Shown here one piece after another: positions 8,573-17,558 of a stretch of DNA of 64,000 nucleotides. Below the pieces are notes generated by a model. It was not told where the DNA came from. It did not search any database and saw only the letters and a list, made by a program, of their open reading frames with translations. The stretch spans positions 186,001 through 250,000 of the forward strand of contig NZ_FNAN01000005.1 of assembly GCF_900101885.1 (NCBI RefSeq), in the 5' to 3' direction. Origin of the DNA: Dyadobacter soli (GTDB lineage Bacteria > Bacteroidota > Bacteroidia > Cytophagales > Spirosomataceae). Position 1 is the stretch's first letter, and each line of letters begins with the position of its first letter. Both the position numbers and the translations under genes were made by a program.

Positions 8573-8607
8573 ATGCTTCATATATAAACATACGAAGTGA
8601 TTGGGAA

Positions 8608-9807
8608 CTACTCAATCACAATAAACGGCATAGGGCTGAACGAGATCACGAAGATGATGAATGCGACGATGCCCAGGATCATCCGTCGTGAGTCGAGTGG
8701 AGTGTTGTCTTCGGTTTCTGGGTGGCGAATGCCGAGGAAGCGGCCGAGGATTAATACGAACGGCAGCAAATTGACAGAGCCGTCCCAATCCGGGCGGACG
8801 TAGGTCACGGCGAACTGGCCGACGACGATCAGCAGGCTGATCATCAAGGCTGTCGATGGATTATCGAATGCCCTTTTGAAACAGATATAAAGGAAATAAA
8901 TGTAAATCCCGAGGTACAATAGCCGCTCGTAAAATTCCGCATCGCTGCCCGTCGCGAATGACTCCGTGCGAAAAACGCCAAGGCCTGCGTAGAATGTGAA
9001 AATGCCGAACAGGACCGGCGCAACGATATCAAAGCGCTTCTTGCCGATCATGCCATACAGAATGTGCCCGCCGTCGAGCTGGCCGATCGGGATGAGGTTC
9101 AGCGAGGTGAAGAACAATGCCAGATATCCTGCAAAAAGGTAGGGATAGTGTATGATCTCATATGCGTGCGGAAGGCGCGCGGGATCGGCCACGTAGTTTT
9201 TAAAAAGCCAAAACAGGATATTATCGCCAAGGATCAGGTTCCCGGCCGGGTTTTCGTACGCGAATTGGGGATAGTTGAGACCAAACCGCTCGTACTCAGG
9301 ATGTATCTTGAAAATGTAATCCGGTGGCGGCAAATGGGTGAAACCGTACCAAAGCACTACCAATGCAGCCACAAAACCCGCCAGCGGCCCCGCAATGCCG
9401 ATGTCAAAGAATTTTATACGCGATTTTACAACCTCTTTAATTCGGATAAACGCACCGAGCGTTCCGATACTTTGCGAAATGCCAAACCATAACGGAATGT
9501 AAAACGGCAGGGTAACCTTCACTTTATGCGCCTTCGCGACAAAGTAATGCCCGAATTCGTGGATCGTCAGGATCAGCAGAAAGGGAATCGAAAAATGGAA
9601 GCCTTGTACAAATTCCGCCCAGCCCATAGGTTTGGTGGGAACGGGTACTTCCTTGCCGTCGGGTTTGCCGATCAGGAAAAAGATCATGTCGTACACAAAA
9701 CCGAATATGTTCCCGAACATCCATTCCGCACCGGCCATCGTCGTGGTGATGATGGTGATGATAAAAAGTGCTGCCTGGATGATGTGGGTTCGTGTGTTAG
9801 ACTGCAT
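8608..9807 (-). CDS. Site-2-protease-like M50 family membrane metallopeptidase
   Basis: 399 aa from the ATG complementary to 9805-9807, the first Met in a hydrophobic context; an upstream in-frame Met at 9897 would overlap the HAD gene by 100 bp. The zinc motif HEFGH lies in 'LTIHEFGHYFVAKAH', and the third ligand in the conserved 'IPIGQLDGGH'. About eight membrane segments are predicted by eye. No PDZ domain is visible between the two motifs, unlike RseP. It resembles the group III S2P homologues found in Bacteroidota, cyanobacteria and plants (EGY1-like). It overlaps the upstream HAD gene by 11 bases, so the two are probably cotranscribed. Confidence 0.9.
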   Translation of the reverse strand: MQSNTRTHIIQAALFIITIITTTMAGAEWMFGNIFGFVYDMIFFLIGKPDGKEVPVPTKPMGWAEFVQGFHFSIPFLLILTIHEFGHYFVAKAHKVKVTLPFYIPLWFGISQSIGTLGAFIRIKEVVKSRIKFFDIGIAGPLAGFVAALVVLWYGFTHLPPPDYIFKIHPEYERFGLNYPQFAYENPAGNLILGDNILFWLFKNYVADPARLPHAYEIIHYPYLFAGYLALFFTSLNLIPIGQLDGGHILYGMIGKKRFDIVAPVLFGIFTFYAGLGVFRTESFATGSDAEFYERLLYLGIYIYFLYICFKRAFDNPSTALMISLLIVVGQFAVTYVRPDWDGSVNLLPFVLILGRFLGIRHPETEDNTPLDSRRMILGIVAFIIFVISFSPMPFIVIE

Positions 9808-10432
9808 AGTCTTTGAGGTATTCCAGAATTGTGACCGGCTTTTGGACGTGGATGGTTTCGATGCCGAGCTCCGCGGCGGCGCGGATGTTATCCGCATTGT
9901 CGTCGAGGAAAAGCGTTTCTTCCGCTTTCAGGCCGGCCTGGTCGAGCACTTGCTGGTAAATGCGGGTATCGGGCTTCATCAGGCCCATTTCGTAGGATAG
10001 GAAAACGATTTCGAAGAGATCTTCGAGCTTTTCAACGCCCGTCGATGCTTTCAATATCTTGTTGACCTGTGTAATGTGGATCGAACTGGTGTTGCTGAGC
10101 ATGAATATGCGGTATTGCGTCGCGAGCTTTTTGAGCAGCTCCACGCGCTCGGGCGGGAGGTCGAGCAATAGGCTGTTCCATGCGGTGTCGATCGCTTCGT
10201 CCGACAGATCAGGAAAACTCAAAATCTCGCGCACGTAGTTCCGGAATGTGGGTTCGTCCATTATCCCGGTTTCAAACTGGCGGAAAATTTCGCTCTCTTT
10301 GAAAATAGTGAGTATCTCGGTCTGTTCCCGCCCGCTCAGATCGGCGAATGATTTGGAAGCAATAGGTACATCGATGTTGAGAATGACGTCACCGAGGTCA
10401 AAAATGATATTCCTGATCTTGTCGTTTTTCAT
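9797..10432 (-). CDS. HAD family phosphatase (YihX-like, HAD-IA)
   Basis: 211 aa. Motif I is 'IIFDLGDVIL' near residues 8-17, where the first Asp is the nucleophile; motif II Ser/Thr in 'MLSNTSS' and motif III/IV 'FLDDNADNIRAA' are present. The cap is the small helical type 1 insertion. Family members hydrolyse sugar phosphates such as glucose-1-phosphate or nucleotide phosphates. The gene starts eight bases after accA and overlaps the M50 protease, so it is part of a run beta-CASP nuclease, accA, HAD, M50. There is no obvious metabolic link to accA. Confidence 0.88.
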   Translation of the reverse strand: MKNDKIRNIIFDLGDVILNIDVPIASKSFADLSGREQTEILTIFKESEIFRQFETGIMDEPTFRNYVREILSFPDLSDEAIDTAWNSLLLDLPPERVELLKKLATQYRIFMLSNTSSIHITQVNKILKASTGVEKLEDLFEIVFLSYEMGLMKPDTRIYQQVLDQAGLKAEETLFLDDNADNIRAAAELGIETIHVQKPVTILEYLKDYAV

Positions 10433-10440
10433 GGAAATGC

Positions 10441-11397
10441 TTACGCTTCAACTACTACACCCATTGCACAGAATTTCTCGATACGCTGATCGATCCGGTC
10501 TTGTTGTTCAATGGCCGAGAGTTCGGCAATATTTTCGAGAATTGATTTTTTCAGCTCGTCGGCCATCCATTTGTGGTCGAGGTGGGCGCCGCCCAGCGGC
10601 TCGGCGATAATGCCGTCTACAAGTTTGTAGTTGGTCATATCTTTCGCCGTAATTTTCATTGCTTCGGCCGCCTGCTCCTTGAAATCCCAGCTTCTCCAAA
10701 GGATCGCCGAGCAGTTTTCAGGGGAAATTACTGAGTACCAGGTGTTTTCGAGCATGAGCACACGGTCGCCAATCGCAATCCCCAATGCACCACCGGAAGC
10801 GCCTTCACCGATCACGATACAGATCACGGGCACTTTCAGCATGAACATTTCTTTCAAATTGCGAGCGATCGCCTCGCCTTGTCCGCGCTCTTCGGCTTCC
10901 ATTCCGGGGAATGCTCCCGGGGTGTCGATCAGCGTCACAATAGGCTTGTTGAATTTCTCGGCCAGCTTCATCAGGCGCAATGCCTTGCGGTAACCTTCCG
11001 GGTTCGGCATGCCGAAGTTACGGTGCTGGCGCTGCTTGGTATTGCGGCCTTTTTGCTGCCCAATGAGCATAAATGATTGCCCGCCGACATTTGCCAAACC
11101 ACCGATAATAGCCGGATCGTCGCGCACCTGGCGGTCTCCGTGCAATTCAATGAACTCGTCGCAGATCAGTTCGATATAGTCGAGCGTGTAGGGGCGATCG
11201 GGGTGGCGGGAGAGCTGCACACGCTGCCAGCGCGTGAGATTTTCAAATATTTCTTTTCGAAGGTTGGTGATGTTGCCTTCCAGCAACGCAATGGCATCCG
11301 AAAAATCCACATTGTTTTCATTTGCCAATGCTTTCATTTCTTCGAGCTTGCGTTCGAGCTCGGCCATAGGCTTTTCAAAATCCAGGTATGTTCTCAT
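10441..11397 (-). CDS. accA: Acetyl-CoA carboxylase carboxyltransferase subunit alpha
   Basis: 318 aa, the usual length. AccA pairs with AccD to transfer the carboxyl group from carboxybiotin to acetyl-CoA, making malonyl-CoA for fatty-acid synthesis in the cytoplasm. Seen features: N-terminal coiled region beginning '[15 protein letters not shown]', the conserved '[15 protein letters not shown]', 'DTPGAFPG' and '[15 protein letters not shown]', which form the crotonase-fold oxyanion holes. accD and the biotin subunits are not in the window. It lies 45 bp downstream of the beta-CASP gene and eight bases before the HAD gene, suggesting an operon. Confidence 0.97.
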   Translation of the reverse strand: MRTYLDFEKPMAELERKLEEMKALANENNVDFSDAIALLEGNITNLRKEIFENLTRWQRVQLSRHPDRPYTLDYIELICDEFIELHGDRQVRDDPAIIGGLANVGGQSFMLIGQQKGRNTKQRQHRNFGMPNPEGYRKALRLMKLAEKFNKPIVTLIDTPGAFPGMEAEERGQGEAIARNLKEMFMLKVPVICIVIGEGASGGALGIAIGDRVLMLENTWYSVISPENCSAILWRSWDFKEQAAEAMKITAKDMTNYKLVDGIIAEPLGGAHLDHKWMADELKKSILENIAELSAIEQQDRIDQRIEKFCAMGVVVEA

Positions 11398-11442
11398 AAT
11401 TCAGGTTCTGGTGTGGGTTATTAACAGGCGAAATCAGGGGCG

Positions 11443-12864
11443 TCAGAGTTCATAGGTATTGCCCCGTAACGGCGTTTCCACCGAATGATAGCCGATTTCT
11501 TGAATTTTACTTTGGAATTCAGCCATGCTTTGCTGCTCTCCGTGGACGAGGAAAATGCCTTTCAGTTTTTCCGGATCCTGCATTTTTACAAAATTAATTA
11601 AGTCGTTTTGGTCTCCGTGGCCGCTAAATACGTCAATTTTTTCAATATTAGCCAAGACCGGGTACTGCTTTCCGCGAATCGAGATCGTGTCCTGCCCATT
11701 CAAAAGCCGCCAGCCGAGCGTCCCTTCCGACGCATAGCCAATCATCAGGATCGTCGCATAAGGATTGCCGATATTGGCCTCCACGTGCGCTTCCACGCGC
11801 CCACCCTGTACCATTCCGGACGACGAAATGATAATGCAGGGTTCGTTATAATTCGAAACCGCCCGGCTCGCATCGGAACTTTCAAGGTAGATCAGGTTCT
11901 CGAAATCGAAGAGCATGTCATTGTCGTCCTGAAACGTCCGCGCTTCCTTATTGAGCATCCGAACATGCTTTTGATAAACCTTGGTGCTGCTATGCGCCAA
12001 CGGGCTGTCGGAGAATACTTTAATGACAGGAAACGAGCGGTCGAGGTAGAGCTGGTTGAGCGTGTAGAGCAACGCCTGCGTCCGGCCGACGCTGAACGAT
12101 GGTATGATAAGCCTGCCCGGAATGTCGATGCACGTGCGTTTGATCACATCGGCAAGCGTCTCCACAGGCCCGCGCTGGTCTTCATGCAGGCGGTTTCCGT
12201 AGGTCGATTCACAGATCAGGTAATCCACCGGCGGTATTTCCTGCGGGTCGGTCAGCAGCGGATAGTTCTTCCGGCCGATGTCGCCCGAAAAGCACAGCCG
12301 TTTTTTCTCCCCATTTTCATACACTTCCAGCACGATATGCGCAGCGCCGAGCAAGTGGCCGGCTGCATAGTAGGTTACCGTCACATTGTCGGCAATGCGG
12401 TAGCGCTGCCCGAATGCAACGGGCACGAAGTTGTCCAATGCCTCGATCACATGCTTTTCAACATAGTAATCCATCGGCACCTCCCGCTTCTTCTTGCCGC
12501 TTCGTTTCTTGGAATTGATGCGCGAATTGAGCCGTTTCTGGTGCAGGTTGGCCGCGTCTTTCAGCAAAAGCGACGTCAGTGCCATGGTAGGCTCGGTGCA
12601 AACCACCCGTCCTTCGAAACCTTCCTTGTACAGGTTCGGAATGTTACCCGAGTGGTCGATGTGCGCGTGTGTGAGCAGTACGGTGTTGATCAGACTGGGT
12701 TCAAACGGGAAAACGCTCTTCTGCTGTTCGTATCTTGTTTTCTTGCCGATCTCATCCAGATCAAAATCGGAGCCGCAGTCGATCAGGATGCGATAGTCGT
12801 CCGATTCCAAAAGGAACATACTACCTGTGACCTGCTGCGAAGCCCCCCAAAATGTCAATTTCAT
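11443..12864 (-). CDS. Beta-CASP metallo-beta-lactamase-fold ribonuclease
   Basis: 473 aa. The MBL zinc motif LTHAHIDHSG (about 65-74), Asp/His ligands further on, and the beta-CASP cap region ('SFSVGRTQALLYTL', 'SSSGMVQGGRV') are all visible, as is the C-terminal 'FSGHGDQNDL' that carries the last metal ligand. This matches the CPSF73-like bacterial RNA-processing exo/endonucleases (YsgI/RMM family). It probably acts on RNA in the cytoplasm. A basic patch, 'SKKRSGKKKRE', near residue 120 could bind nucleic acid. A TACTTTTG box (12975-12982, minus strand) about 110 bp upstream could be its -7 element, without a clear -33 partner. Confidence 0.9.
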   Translation of the reverse strand: MKLTFWGASQQVTGSMFLLESDDYRILIDCGSDFDLDEIGKKTRYEQQKSVFPFEPSLINTVLLTHAHIDHSGNIPNLYKEGFEGRVVCTEPTMALTSLLLKDAANLHQKRLNSRINSKKRSGKKKREVPMDYYVEKHVIEALDNFVPVAFGQRYRIADNVTVTYYAAGHLLGAAHIVLEVYENGEKKRLCFSGDIGRKNYPLLTDPQEIPPVDYLICESTYGNRLHEDQRGPVETLADVIKRTCIDIPGRLIIPSFSVGRTQALLYTLNQLYLDRSFPVIKVFSDSPLAHSSTKVYQKHVRMLNKEARTFQDDNDMLFDFENLIYLESSDASRAVSNYNEPCIIISSSGMVQGGRVEAHVEANIGNPYATILMIGYASEGTLGWRLLNGQDTISIRGKQYPVLANIEKIDVFSGHGDQNDLINFVKMQDPEKLKGIFLVHGEQQSMAEFQSKIQEIGYHSVETPLRGNTYEL

Positions 12865-13063
12865 ATAAATAGTATGGGGTGAAAGCTATATTGGTATTTT
12901 TCGTCTGGCGGAAAAATCAATATGACTATTGTCTCATTTCTTTGTAAACTACTAATCAATTGTCTAATATCTTACAAAAGTACCAAAAAACAGCCTGAGA
13001 TGCGGACATTAGTTACTAGTTTAGACGAAGCGGCACCATTTTTGTGCCCTGCGAATATTTAAT

Positions 13064-14542
13064 ATGATGAGAACCACCCTTCTTGCGCTTTACATACTAC
13101 TCACTATCCGAATTGCATCGGCGCAAGTCATCGACAGCGCCGGACTTGTGCGTTTCTCTGACGCCGTGCTCGAACTGCAAAACAGCGAATTCATGCGAAG
13201 CGGCTCGCTGGCTGTGAGTGTGAAGGCCGTCAAAGAAGGCAAAAATGTATTTGCATTGAATGCAGAACGTTCGCTGCCGTCCGCATCTACACTAAAACTC
13301 GTTTCCACAGCAACCGCGCTCGCCCTCTTCGGTGGCGATTTCCGGTTCCAGACCTTCCTCGAATACGACGGTATACTTCGCGGTGACACGCTCGCGGGCA
13401 ACCTCTACATTCACGGTACCGGAGATCCGTCCCTGGGAAGCGATCGGTTTAAGGGTTATCCTGCGGCGCCGGAAATGATTAGTCGGTGGATAGCGGCGGT
13501 GAAAAAATCGGGTATCAAATACATCAAAGGCAAAGTCCTCGCCGACGCCTCATTTTTCGACAAGGAAGCCGTTGCCAGCACCTGGATCTGGGGCGATATG
13601 GGCAACTATTACGGCGCAGGAGTACAGGGACTGAATTTCAATGAAAACTTGTACCGGGTCAAATTCAAACCCGGAGCGGACGTGGGCGACCCTACCACCG
13701 TTCTCGGCACCGAGCCGGCTATTCCATACCTGTCGTTTACGAACCAGGTCACCACGGGCGAGCGGGGCTCCGGCGACAAAACGATTATTTACAGCAGTCC
13801 ATTGGGCAATAATGTGGTCTTTACGGGCACTGTACCGGCCGGTAATGCCACTTTCACCGTCAAAGGCTCGATTCCAGATCCTGCATGGTACGCGGCTTAT
13901 GCCCTGAAAAACGCATTATCCGGCAATGGCGTCGTGGTAGCAGAAGCCGGGCAAGTTCCTGGCAATACGGTCTTGCTTACACCCAATCCGAAGAAGATTA
14001 TCGACGAATACAAATCGCCTCCCTTGCGCGAACTGTGCCAGCAAGCCAATTTTTGGAGCATTAACCTTTTTGCGGATGTTTTTTTCAAACAGTCGGGCAA
14101 GCGGCTATCGGGCAGTTCCGGTTTCGACGATGCGGCTACGGCCATTACCGGCTATTGGTCGGGAAGGGGAGCCGATTTACGGGGTTTTTATATTAAAGAC
14201 GGGAGTGGGTTATCGCCTTCGGGCTCCATCACCGCCGGCAGCCTGACCGACATTTTAAATCTGGCCAACAAGGATGCCGGTTTTAAAGACTTTTACCAAA
14301 GCATTGCCGTGCTCGGGCAGAATGGCACGGTGCGCAACCTGGGAAAAGGCACGCGTGCCGCGGGTAATGTGCATGCAAAAAGCGGGTCTATTGAAGGTAC
14401 GCGGGCGTTCGCCGGTTATGTGACTGCGAAATCGGGGACGCTGTTGAGCTTTACGATCATTGCACACAAGTATGTCCCGGGGAGTAATAGGGTGATTTCC
14501 GATTCGCTTGTGAAGCTGATGACGCTGATGGCGGAGTTGTGA
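13064..14542 (+). CDS. dacB: D-alanyl-D-alanine carboxypeptidase/endopeptidase, PBP4 family (peptidase S13)
   Basis: 492 aa with an N-terminal signal peptide ending near ASA-Q at residue 21, so periplasmic. The penicillin-binding motifs are present: SxxK as STLK at 75-78, SxN as SIN near residue 336, and KTG as KSG near 436. PBP4 enzymes trim pentapeptides and cut peptide cross-links in peptidoglycan. Two ATGs in tandem (13064 and 13067) could start it. It stands alone, divergent from the beta-CASP gene and upstream of a long repeat-filled spacer. Confidence 0.93.
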   Translation: MMRTTLLALYILLTIRIASAQVIDSAGLVRFSDAVLELQNSEFMRSGSLAVSVKAVKEGKNVFALNAERSLPSASTLKLVSTATALALFGGDFRFQTFLEYDGILRGDTLAGNLYIHGTGDPSLGSDRFKGYPAAPEMISRWIAAVKKSGIKYIKGKVLADASFFDKEAVASTWIWGDMGNYYGAGVQGLNFNENLYRVKFKPGADVGDPTTVLGTEPAIPYLSFTNQVTTGERGSGDKTIIYSSPLGNNVVFTGTVPAGNATFTVKGSIPDPAWYAAYALKNALSGNGVVVAEAGQVPGNTVLLTPNPKKIIDEYKSPPLRELCQQANFWSINLFADVFFKQSGKRLSGSSGFDDAATAITGYWSGRGADLRGFYIKDGSGLSPSGSITAGSLTDILNLANKDAGFKDFYQSIAVLGQNGTVRNLGKGTRAAGNVHAKSGSIEGTRAFAGYVTAKSGTLLSFTIIAHKYVPGSNRVISDSLVKLMTLMAEL

Positions 14543-14785
14543 GGAATGGGAGTAAAGGGAGGATGGAGGAAAGGGAGGATGATTGTGGCATTTGAAAAAT
14601 TGTATTTGTTGTGGTATCCCTAATGGGATTTTTACTCGCAGATGGTACATTGTTTACTACCAACATTACGTGCCTGACGGCACTCGGCGCTTGATGTGCG
14701 AAGTCGCGTTAGCGACGTGATATTGGTAGCACGTCGAAATTTTATTAGTGAGCGGAAATGCCGTAGGCATGTAACAACAGGCGCT
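14543..14785. repeat. Non-coding region with small palindromic repeat units
   Basis: No credible gene. The segment holds three mini-hairpins of one style: TGCC-tgac-GGCA (14671-14682), TCGC-gtta-GCGA (14704-14715) and the palindrome ATGCCGTAGGCAT (14758-14770). Two imperfect inverted copies of CTACCAACATTACGT (14657-14671, minus-like at 14715-14729) flank the middle one. This looks like a cluster of dispersed intergenic palindromic units as found in many Bacteroidota; I cannot name the family. Confidence 0.6.
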
Positions 14786-14969
14786 GTGAAACGAATAGCG
14801 AGACCAATCTGTGTTCACGATTTTATTTTAAAGCCAAGCAATCAACGGGCAGGTTTTGTGAAGGAAAATAACCCGAGAGCACAGGAACGCTGCTTTTTGA
14901 GGTGTTCTGACCGGCCGGAGGCCTGCGAATAGCGGGCACGAAGCAAGAGCTTCGCGCCATTCGTTTCAC
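14786..14969. repeat. 184-bp segment bounded by 15-bp inverted repeats
   Basis: GTGAAACGAATAGCG (14786-14800) and CGCCATTCGTTTCAC (14955-14969) are inverted copies with one mismatch. The right end reaches the first base of the hslV stop codon. The interior contains a hairpin CGAAGC-aaga-GCTTCG (14939-14954) and a second copy of GCGAATAGCG near 14925. It could be a MITE-like element or a long 3' structure of the hslV transcript. No transposase gene and no clear target duplication were seen. Confidence 0.5.
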
Positions 14970-15511
14970 TACTGAACAACTTTTTCGATCACCAGATTAT
15001 GATTGGTATAAATGCAAAGATCAGCCGCGATCGTCAGCCCTTCCCGTACCATTTCCTCCGCGGTCAGGTGACCCGCATGCTTTTTCAATGCCTGCGCTGC
15101 CGATAATGCAAAATTCCCGCCCGAACCGATCGACGCAATGCCGTTCTCAGGCTCCAAAACATCACCAGTTCCCGAAATGACGAGGATTTCATCTTTGTTA
15201 GCCGTAATCATCATCGCTTCCAGCTTGCGCAGGTAACGATCGGTGCGCCAGTCTTTGGCCAGTTCAATGGCCGCGCGTTTCATATTTCCGCCGTAGCCGT
15301 TCAGTTTTTCCTCAAAACGGTCGAGTAAGGTGAATGCATCGGCCGTCGAACCTGCGAAGCCGACGAGGATTTTGCCGCCTTGCAGCGTGCGGATCTTTTT
15401 GACATTACTCTTGGCAACGGTATTGCCCATTGTAGCCTGACCATCCGCGCCCAGGGCGACCGTGCCGTTATGCAGTACACCCAGGACGGTGGTAGCGTGT
15501 ATTTTCTCCAT
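14969..15511 (-). CDS. hslV: ATP-dependent protease peptidase subunit HslV
   Basis: 180 aa from the ATG complementary to 15509-15511. HslV forms the two-hexamer proteolytic core that works with the HslU ATPase. The block '[19 protein letters not shown]' aligns with the family N-terminus, making Thr7 the likely nucleophile, so a six-residue propeptide (MEKIHA) would have to be removed. 'ATMGNTVAK' and 'AGSTADAF' are also conserved. A start at 15604 would add 31 residues reading through the upstream terminator and was rejected. hslU is not in the window. Confidence 0.95.
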   Translation of the reverse strand: MEKIHATTVLGVLHNGTVALGADGQATMGNTVAKSNVKKIRTLQGGKILVGFAGSTADAFTLLDRFEEKLNGYGGNMKRAAIELAKDWRTDRYLRKLEAMMITANKDEILVISGTGDVLEPENGIASIGSGGNFALSAAQALKKHAGHLTAEEMVREGLTIAADLCIYTNHNLVIEKVVQ

Positions 15512-15567
15512 ATGAATGTTAAATGACTCGATATTCTTTGCGAAACAATTGAAAACCCTCTGAAAAC

Positions 15568-15600
15568 AAAAGTGCCAGACCTTGCGGGCCTGACACTTTT
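15568..15600 (-). terminator. Intrinsic terminator downstream of the E2 gene
   Basis: AAAAGTGCCAG (15568-15578) and CTGACACTTTT (15590-15600) form an 11-bp stem with one mismatch. On the minus strand the stem is followed by TTTTGTTTTC, a suitable U-tract. It lies between the E2 stop (15620) and hslV (15511), so hslV probably has its own promoter. Confidence 0.75.
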
Positions 15601-15619
15601 TCATGCATTCGTATTTTGG

Positions 15620-17326
15620 TTAAACCAGCATGCTCATCGGCTCTTCCAACAGTTTCTTCACCGTCAAAAGGAATTGAGCAGCGGTCGCGCCGTCTACCAC
15701 GCGGTGATCTGCCGAAAGCGTCACTTTCATGATATTGGTCGGGTAAACCGTTCCATCTTCCTTGAAAGCAGCTACTTTCTTGATCGTACCGATCGCCAGG
15801 ATACAGGAATCCGGCGGATTGATGATCGCTGTGAATTCGTCTACACCGAACATACCGAGGTTGGACACCGAGAATGTGTTGCCTTCCCAGTCTTTCGGTT
15901 GCAGTTTTTTATCTTTCGCTTTGCCGGCCAGGTCTTTTACTTCACCTGAAATGGCAGAAAGCGTTTTCTTGTCAGCTTCGCGGATTACCGGCACGAGCAG
16001 ACCTTCGTCCACTGCCACGGCTACGCCGATGTTGACATAATTGTATTTACGGATCTTGTCACCCAGCCATGCGGAGTTCACGGCAGGATGTTGCTTCAAT
16101 GCCACGGCGCAGGCCTTGATCACCATGTCGTTGAAAGAAATCTTCGCGGTAGCCACTTCGTTCAGCTGCGGGCGCAGTGCCATTGCCTTGTCCATGTTGA
16201 TTTCCATGGTCACGTAGAAGTGAGGCGCAGTGAACAAGCTTTCGCTCAGGCGGCGCGCAATGGTCTTGCGCATTTGCGAGATAGGCGTATCGGTATAGTC
16301 GCCGGGCGTCGCCGCGCCGGTTGCTGGTGCAGATGCCGCAGGAGCTGCTTCGGTTTTCGCGGCAGTTGCAGGTTGCGCAGCAGCCGGAGCTTCTGTTTTA
16401 GCAGCCGGTTTGAACTCGTCCACATCGCGTTTTACGATGCGACCGTTGTCACCGCTTCCTGCTACTTCGCTCAGATTAATGCCTTTTTCGTCGGCCAGGC
16501 GTTTTGCCAATGGCGATGCTTTCACACGGTCGCCGGAATCCGCTACTGAAACGGCTTTCTCAGAACCATTTACAGCAGGGGCAGCCTGTGCAGGAGCAGC
16601 AGCCGCAGTTTCAGCAGGCGCTTCGCCGTTTTCACGGGCCAGCAATGCTTCCACGTTCGCGCCTTCTTCACCGATTACGGCAATGATTGCGTCCACAGGA
16701 ACCGCTTCGCCTTCTTTAATGCCTACGTAAAGCAGCGTACCGTCTTCGTATGCTTCCAGTTCCATCGTTGCCTTGTCGGTTTCGACTTCGGCCAGGATAT
16801 CGCCTGATTTTACTTTATCGCCTACTTTTTTCTGCCATGAAACCAGCGTACCTTCTTCCATGGTATCGCTCATTTTCGGCATGCGCACTACCGCAGCATT
16901 GATTTTCTCGGTAGAAGCGGCAGCAGGGGCTGCGCCAGCAGGTTTCGCAGCTGGTGCGGATTCTGGTGTTACCGTTTCAACGGCAGGGGCCGCCCCGGCA
17001 GAGGCAGGAGCTTCTGCTTTCGGAGCTTCGGCGGCAGGAGCAGCAGATCCGTTTCCGGCACCGTCGAGCAGCGATTGATAGTCTTCACCCTCAGCGCCCA
17101 CGATCGCCATGATACCGTCGATAGGTACCGCGTCGCCTTTTTTTACGCCTATATAAAGAAGGGTACCGTCCCAGTAAGATTCAAGGTCCATGGTTGCCTT
17201 GTCGGTTTCAACCTCAGCAATCACTTCACCGGATTTAATTTTATCACCTACTTTTTTGTGCCATTCCGCGATAACACCTTCTTCCATGGTGTCGCTCATT
17301 TTGGGCATACGAATTACTTCTGCCAT
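15620..17326 (-). CDS. pdhC: Pyruvate dehydrogenase complex E2, dihydrolipoamide acetyltransferase
   Basis: 568 aa. Two N-terminal lipoyl domains are seen, each with the lipoyl-lysine motif ETDKAT (Lys near 43 and near 186), separated by Ala/Pro-rich linkers. A peripheral-subunit-binding domain follows ('ASPLAKRLADEKGINL'), then the catalytic domain with the active-site 'ADHRVVDGA' near the C-terminus. It transfers acetyl groups from E1-bound thiamine adduct to CoA. E1 and E3 genes are not adjacent. Substrate specificity for pyruvate rather than a branched-chain keto acid is inferred from the two lipoyl domains and the overall resemblance. Confidence 0.93.
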   Translation of the reverse strand: MAEVIRMPKMSDTMEEGVIAEWHKKVGDKIKSGEVIAEVETDKATMDLESYWDGTLLYIGVKKGDAVPIDGIMAIVGAEGEDYQSLLDGAGNGSAAPAAEAPKAEAPASAGAAPAVETVTPESAPAAKPAGAAPAAASTEKINAAVVRMPKMSDTMEEGTLVSWQKKVGDKVKSGDILAEVETDKATMELEAYEDGTLLYVGIKEGEAVPVDAIIAVIGEEGANVEALLARENGEAPAETAAAAPAQAAPAVNGSEKAVSVADSGDRVKASPLAKRLADEKGINLSEVAGSGDNGRIVKRDVDEFKPAAKTEAPAAAQPATAAKTEAAPAASAPATGAATPGDYTDTPISQMRKTIARRLSESLFTAPHFYVTMEINMDKAMALRPQLNEVATAKISFNDMVIKACAVALKQHPAVNSAWLGDKIRKYNYVNIGVAVAVDEGLLVPVIREADKKTLSAISGEVKDLAGKAKDKKLQPKDWEGNTFSVSNLGMFGVDEFTAIINPPDSCILAIGTIKKVAAFKEDGTVYPTNIMKVTLSADHRVVDGATAAQFLLTVKKLLEEPMSMLV

Positions 17327-17558
17327 ATCGCTTGTTAAGGTATTTTTGTTCTTGGTCGAAATTCAGACTTTGGTCAAAATTACAATAAAAGGTGAATAGG
17401 AGAGAGGTTTAACATTATAAAATTGCCCCTCTCCATCGCCGAAGTCATCCTTTGGATAATTAACCGGTCTTGTAATGCTTGATAATCAATGCGGTATGGC
17501 CGATTAGCGCCGCTTTGCCATTTCCCGGCGCGGAAAACAGCGCACCAACACGCCGCTT

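Noticed and set aside
11608..12882. 424-codon plus-strand frame opposite the beta-CASP nuclease gene
   Set aside because: It lies wholly antisense to a gene with clear catalytic motifs; long antisense frames are a by-product of GC-rich third positions.
14696..14932. 78-codon plus-strand frame in the repeat region
   Set aside because: Made largely of hairpin units; no recognisable protein features.
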